From JAFKKS01 sp039808325 (GTDB lineage: Bacteria > Pseudomonadota > Alphaproteobacteria > Rhizobiales > Xanthobacteraceae), in NCBI GenBank assembly GCA_039808325.1, contig JBDHSU010000031.1, positions 1-31,678 of the forward strand: a stretch of DNA of 31,678 nucleotides, in the 5' to 3' direction. The translations under genes were made by a program, and so were the position numbers. The first letter of the stretch is position 1; every line of letters begins with the position of its first letter. Shown here in pieces: positions 30,572-31,678 of the stretch. The notes below the pieces were generated by a model, which saw only the letters and a list, made by a program, of their open reading frames with translations, had not been told where the DNA came from and did no database searches.

Positions 30572-31678
30572 CATGGACGCAAAGACTGACGACAAGGGCG
30601 CCGGCAAATGCCCGTTCACAGGAGGCGCGCGCGGCCGGAGCAACCGTGACTGGTGGCCGAACCTGCTCGACCTTCAGGTCCTTCATGGTCATTCCGACCT
30701 GTCCGATCCGATGGGCGAGACGTTCGATTACGCCGCCGAGTTCAAGACGCTCGATCTCGACGCCGTCATGGCCGATCTGAAGGCGCTGATGACCGATTCG
30801 CAGGACTGGTGGCCGGCCGACTTCGGCCACTACGGCGGCCTGATGGTGCGCATGGCGTGGCACAGCGCCGGCACCTACCGCATCACCGACGGCCGCGGCG
30901 GCGCCGGCGGCGGCCAGCAGCGCTTCGCGCCGCTGAACTCGTGGCCGGACAACGTGCTGCTCGACCGCGCGCGCCGCCTGCTGTGGCCGATCAAGCAGAA
31001 ATACGGCCGCAAGATTTCCTGGGCCGACCTCTACGTGCTCGCCGGCAACGCCGCGCTGGAATCGATGGGCTTCAAGACCTTCGGTTACGCCGGCGGCCGC
31101 GCCGACGAATGGGAGCCGCGGGAATTGTTCTGGGGTCCGGAAGGGACCTGGCTCGGCGACGAGCGCTACAGCGGCGAGCGCGAACTCGCGGAGCCGCTGG
31201 CGGCGGTGCAGATGGGCCTCATCTACGTCAACCCGGAAGGCCCGAACGGCACCCCCGACCCGATCGCCGCCGCGAAGGACATCCGCGAGACGTTCTTCCG
31301 CATGGCGATGAACGACGAGGAGACCGTGGCGCTGATCGCCGGCGGCCACACCTTCGGCAAGACCCACGGCGCGGGCGACGCGTCGCTGGTCGGCCCGGCG
31401 CCGGACGGCGCGGCGATCGAGGACCAGGGCCTCGGCTGGAAGAGCAAGTACGGCACCGGCATGGGCGGCGACACCATCGGCAGCGGCTTGGAGGTCACCT
31501 GGACGCAGACGCCGACCAAGTGGGACAACAACTTCTTCGACACCCTGTTCAAGTACGAATGGGAGCTGGAAAAGAGCCCCGCCGGCGCCAATCAGTGGCG
31601 CGCGAAGAACGCGCCCGCGATCACGCCGGACGCTCACGACAAGTCGAAGATGCATGTGCCGACCATGCTGACCACCGA
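30572..31678 (+). CDS. katG: Catalase-peroxidase KatG, 3' partial, with an apparent frameshift near the start
   Basis: A bifunctional haem catalase-peroxidase that removes H2O2; 369 codons of about 725-740 are in the window. The family start MDAKTDDKGA is read from ATG 30572 (GGAGAGA just upstream), but the continuing KatG frame, GKCPFTGG onward from 30603, is one base out: the run ggcgcccggc has one extra C. The frame of the start meets TGA at 30647. The rest is intact: distal site RMAWHSAGTYR, the Tyr of the MYW adduct in GLIYVNPEGP, Met in RMAMND, and proximal His in GGHTFGKTH. An ATG at 30534 is in the KatG frame but lacks a ribosome-binding site. Either a sequencing/assembly error in a C run or a true frameshift. 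Divergent oxyR should activate it. Confidence 0.9.

Noticed and set aside
30486..31655. A 389-codon minus-strand open frame opposite katG
   Set aside because: The plus strand encodes KatG with conserved haem-site motifs throughout; the minus frame has a shadow-like composition.
1..31678. tRNA genes, rRNA, CRISPR arrays, insertion sequences, toxin-antitoxin or defence genes
   Set aside because: None was recognised by reading; intergenic regions are short and mostly hold palindromic repeats.

Overview
The window is about 31.7 kb of gene-dense, high-GC chromosomal DNA. It comes from an alphaproteobacterium, most likely a Hyphomicrobiales (Rhizobiales) member of the Bradyrhizobiaceae/Xanthobacteraceae type. 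Pointers are a PhyR-NepR-EcfG general stress response locus, an HWE histidine kinase, aerobic cobaltochelatase genes (cobS, cobT) next to a J-domain gene and bolA, and intergenic palindromic repeats of a kind familiar from this order. No tRNA, rRNA, CRISPR array, transposase or prophage was recognised. The genus is inference.

Layout. 1-5445: end of pheT, then on the minus strand an AI-2E/PerM-type transporter, a short-chain dehydrogenase and a D-2-hydroxyacid dehydrogenase. 5491-9946: a composite palindromic repeat, a 993-residue FAD/Fe-S glycolate- or D-lactate-type dehydrogenase, and divergently a serine-glyoxylate-type aminotransferase. With the hydroxyacid dehydrogenase these look like a C2/C3 oxo- and hydroxyacid module. 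9956-15919: a stress-response island with a one-helix 48-residue protein, a glycine-zipper lipoprotein, ecfG and nepR (overlapping), divergent phyR, two minus-strand envelope-associated genes, a soluble tandem-PAS HWE kinase and a small secreted two-cysteine protein. Three promoter-like sites fit the EcfG pattern GGAAC-N16-CGTT: a back-to-back pair between nepR and phyR (one with TGTT) and one ahead of the secreted protein. In the known circuit a kinase phosphorylates PhyR, PhyR~P binds NepR, and EcfG is released; all these components are encoded here.

16033-20415: an acyl-CoA dehydrogenase, a large MscS-family channel and a CAP-domain lipoprotein. 20518-25723: minus-strand cobS, cobT and a phytase-like esterase gene, then a J-domain gene and divergent bolA. 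25937-28178: minus-strand aroK-aroB (4-nt overlap) and a lumazine-binding-like NTF2 fold gene. 28399-29512: a 49-residue membrane protein and a XerD-type recombinase. 29517-31678: oxyR divergent from katG, which runs off the window.

The most notable observations are the EcfG promoter architecture and its extension to the small secreted protein, an apparent one-base frameshift just after the canonical katG start, and the composite repeats. I see no clearly novel multi-gene system. The best candidate for undescribed biology is the set of small envelope proteins around the stress-response regulators.
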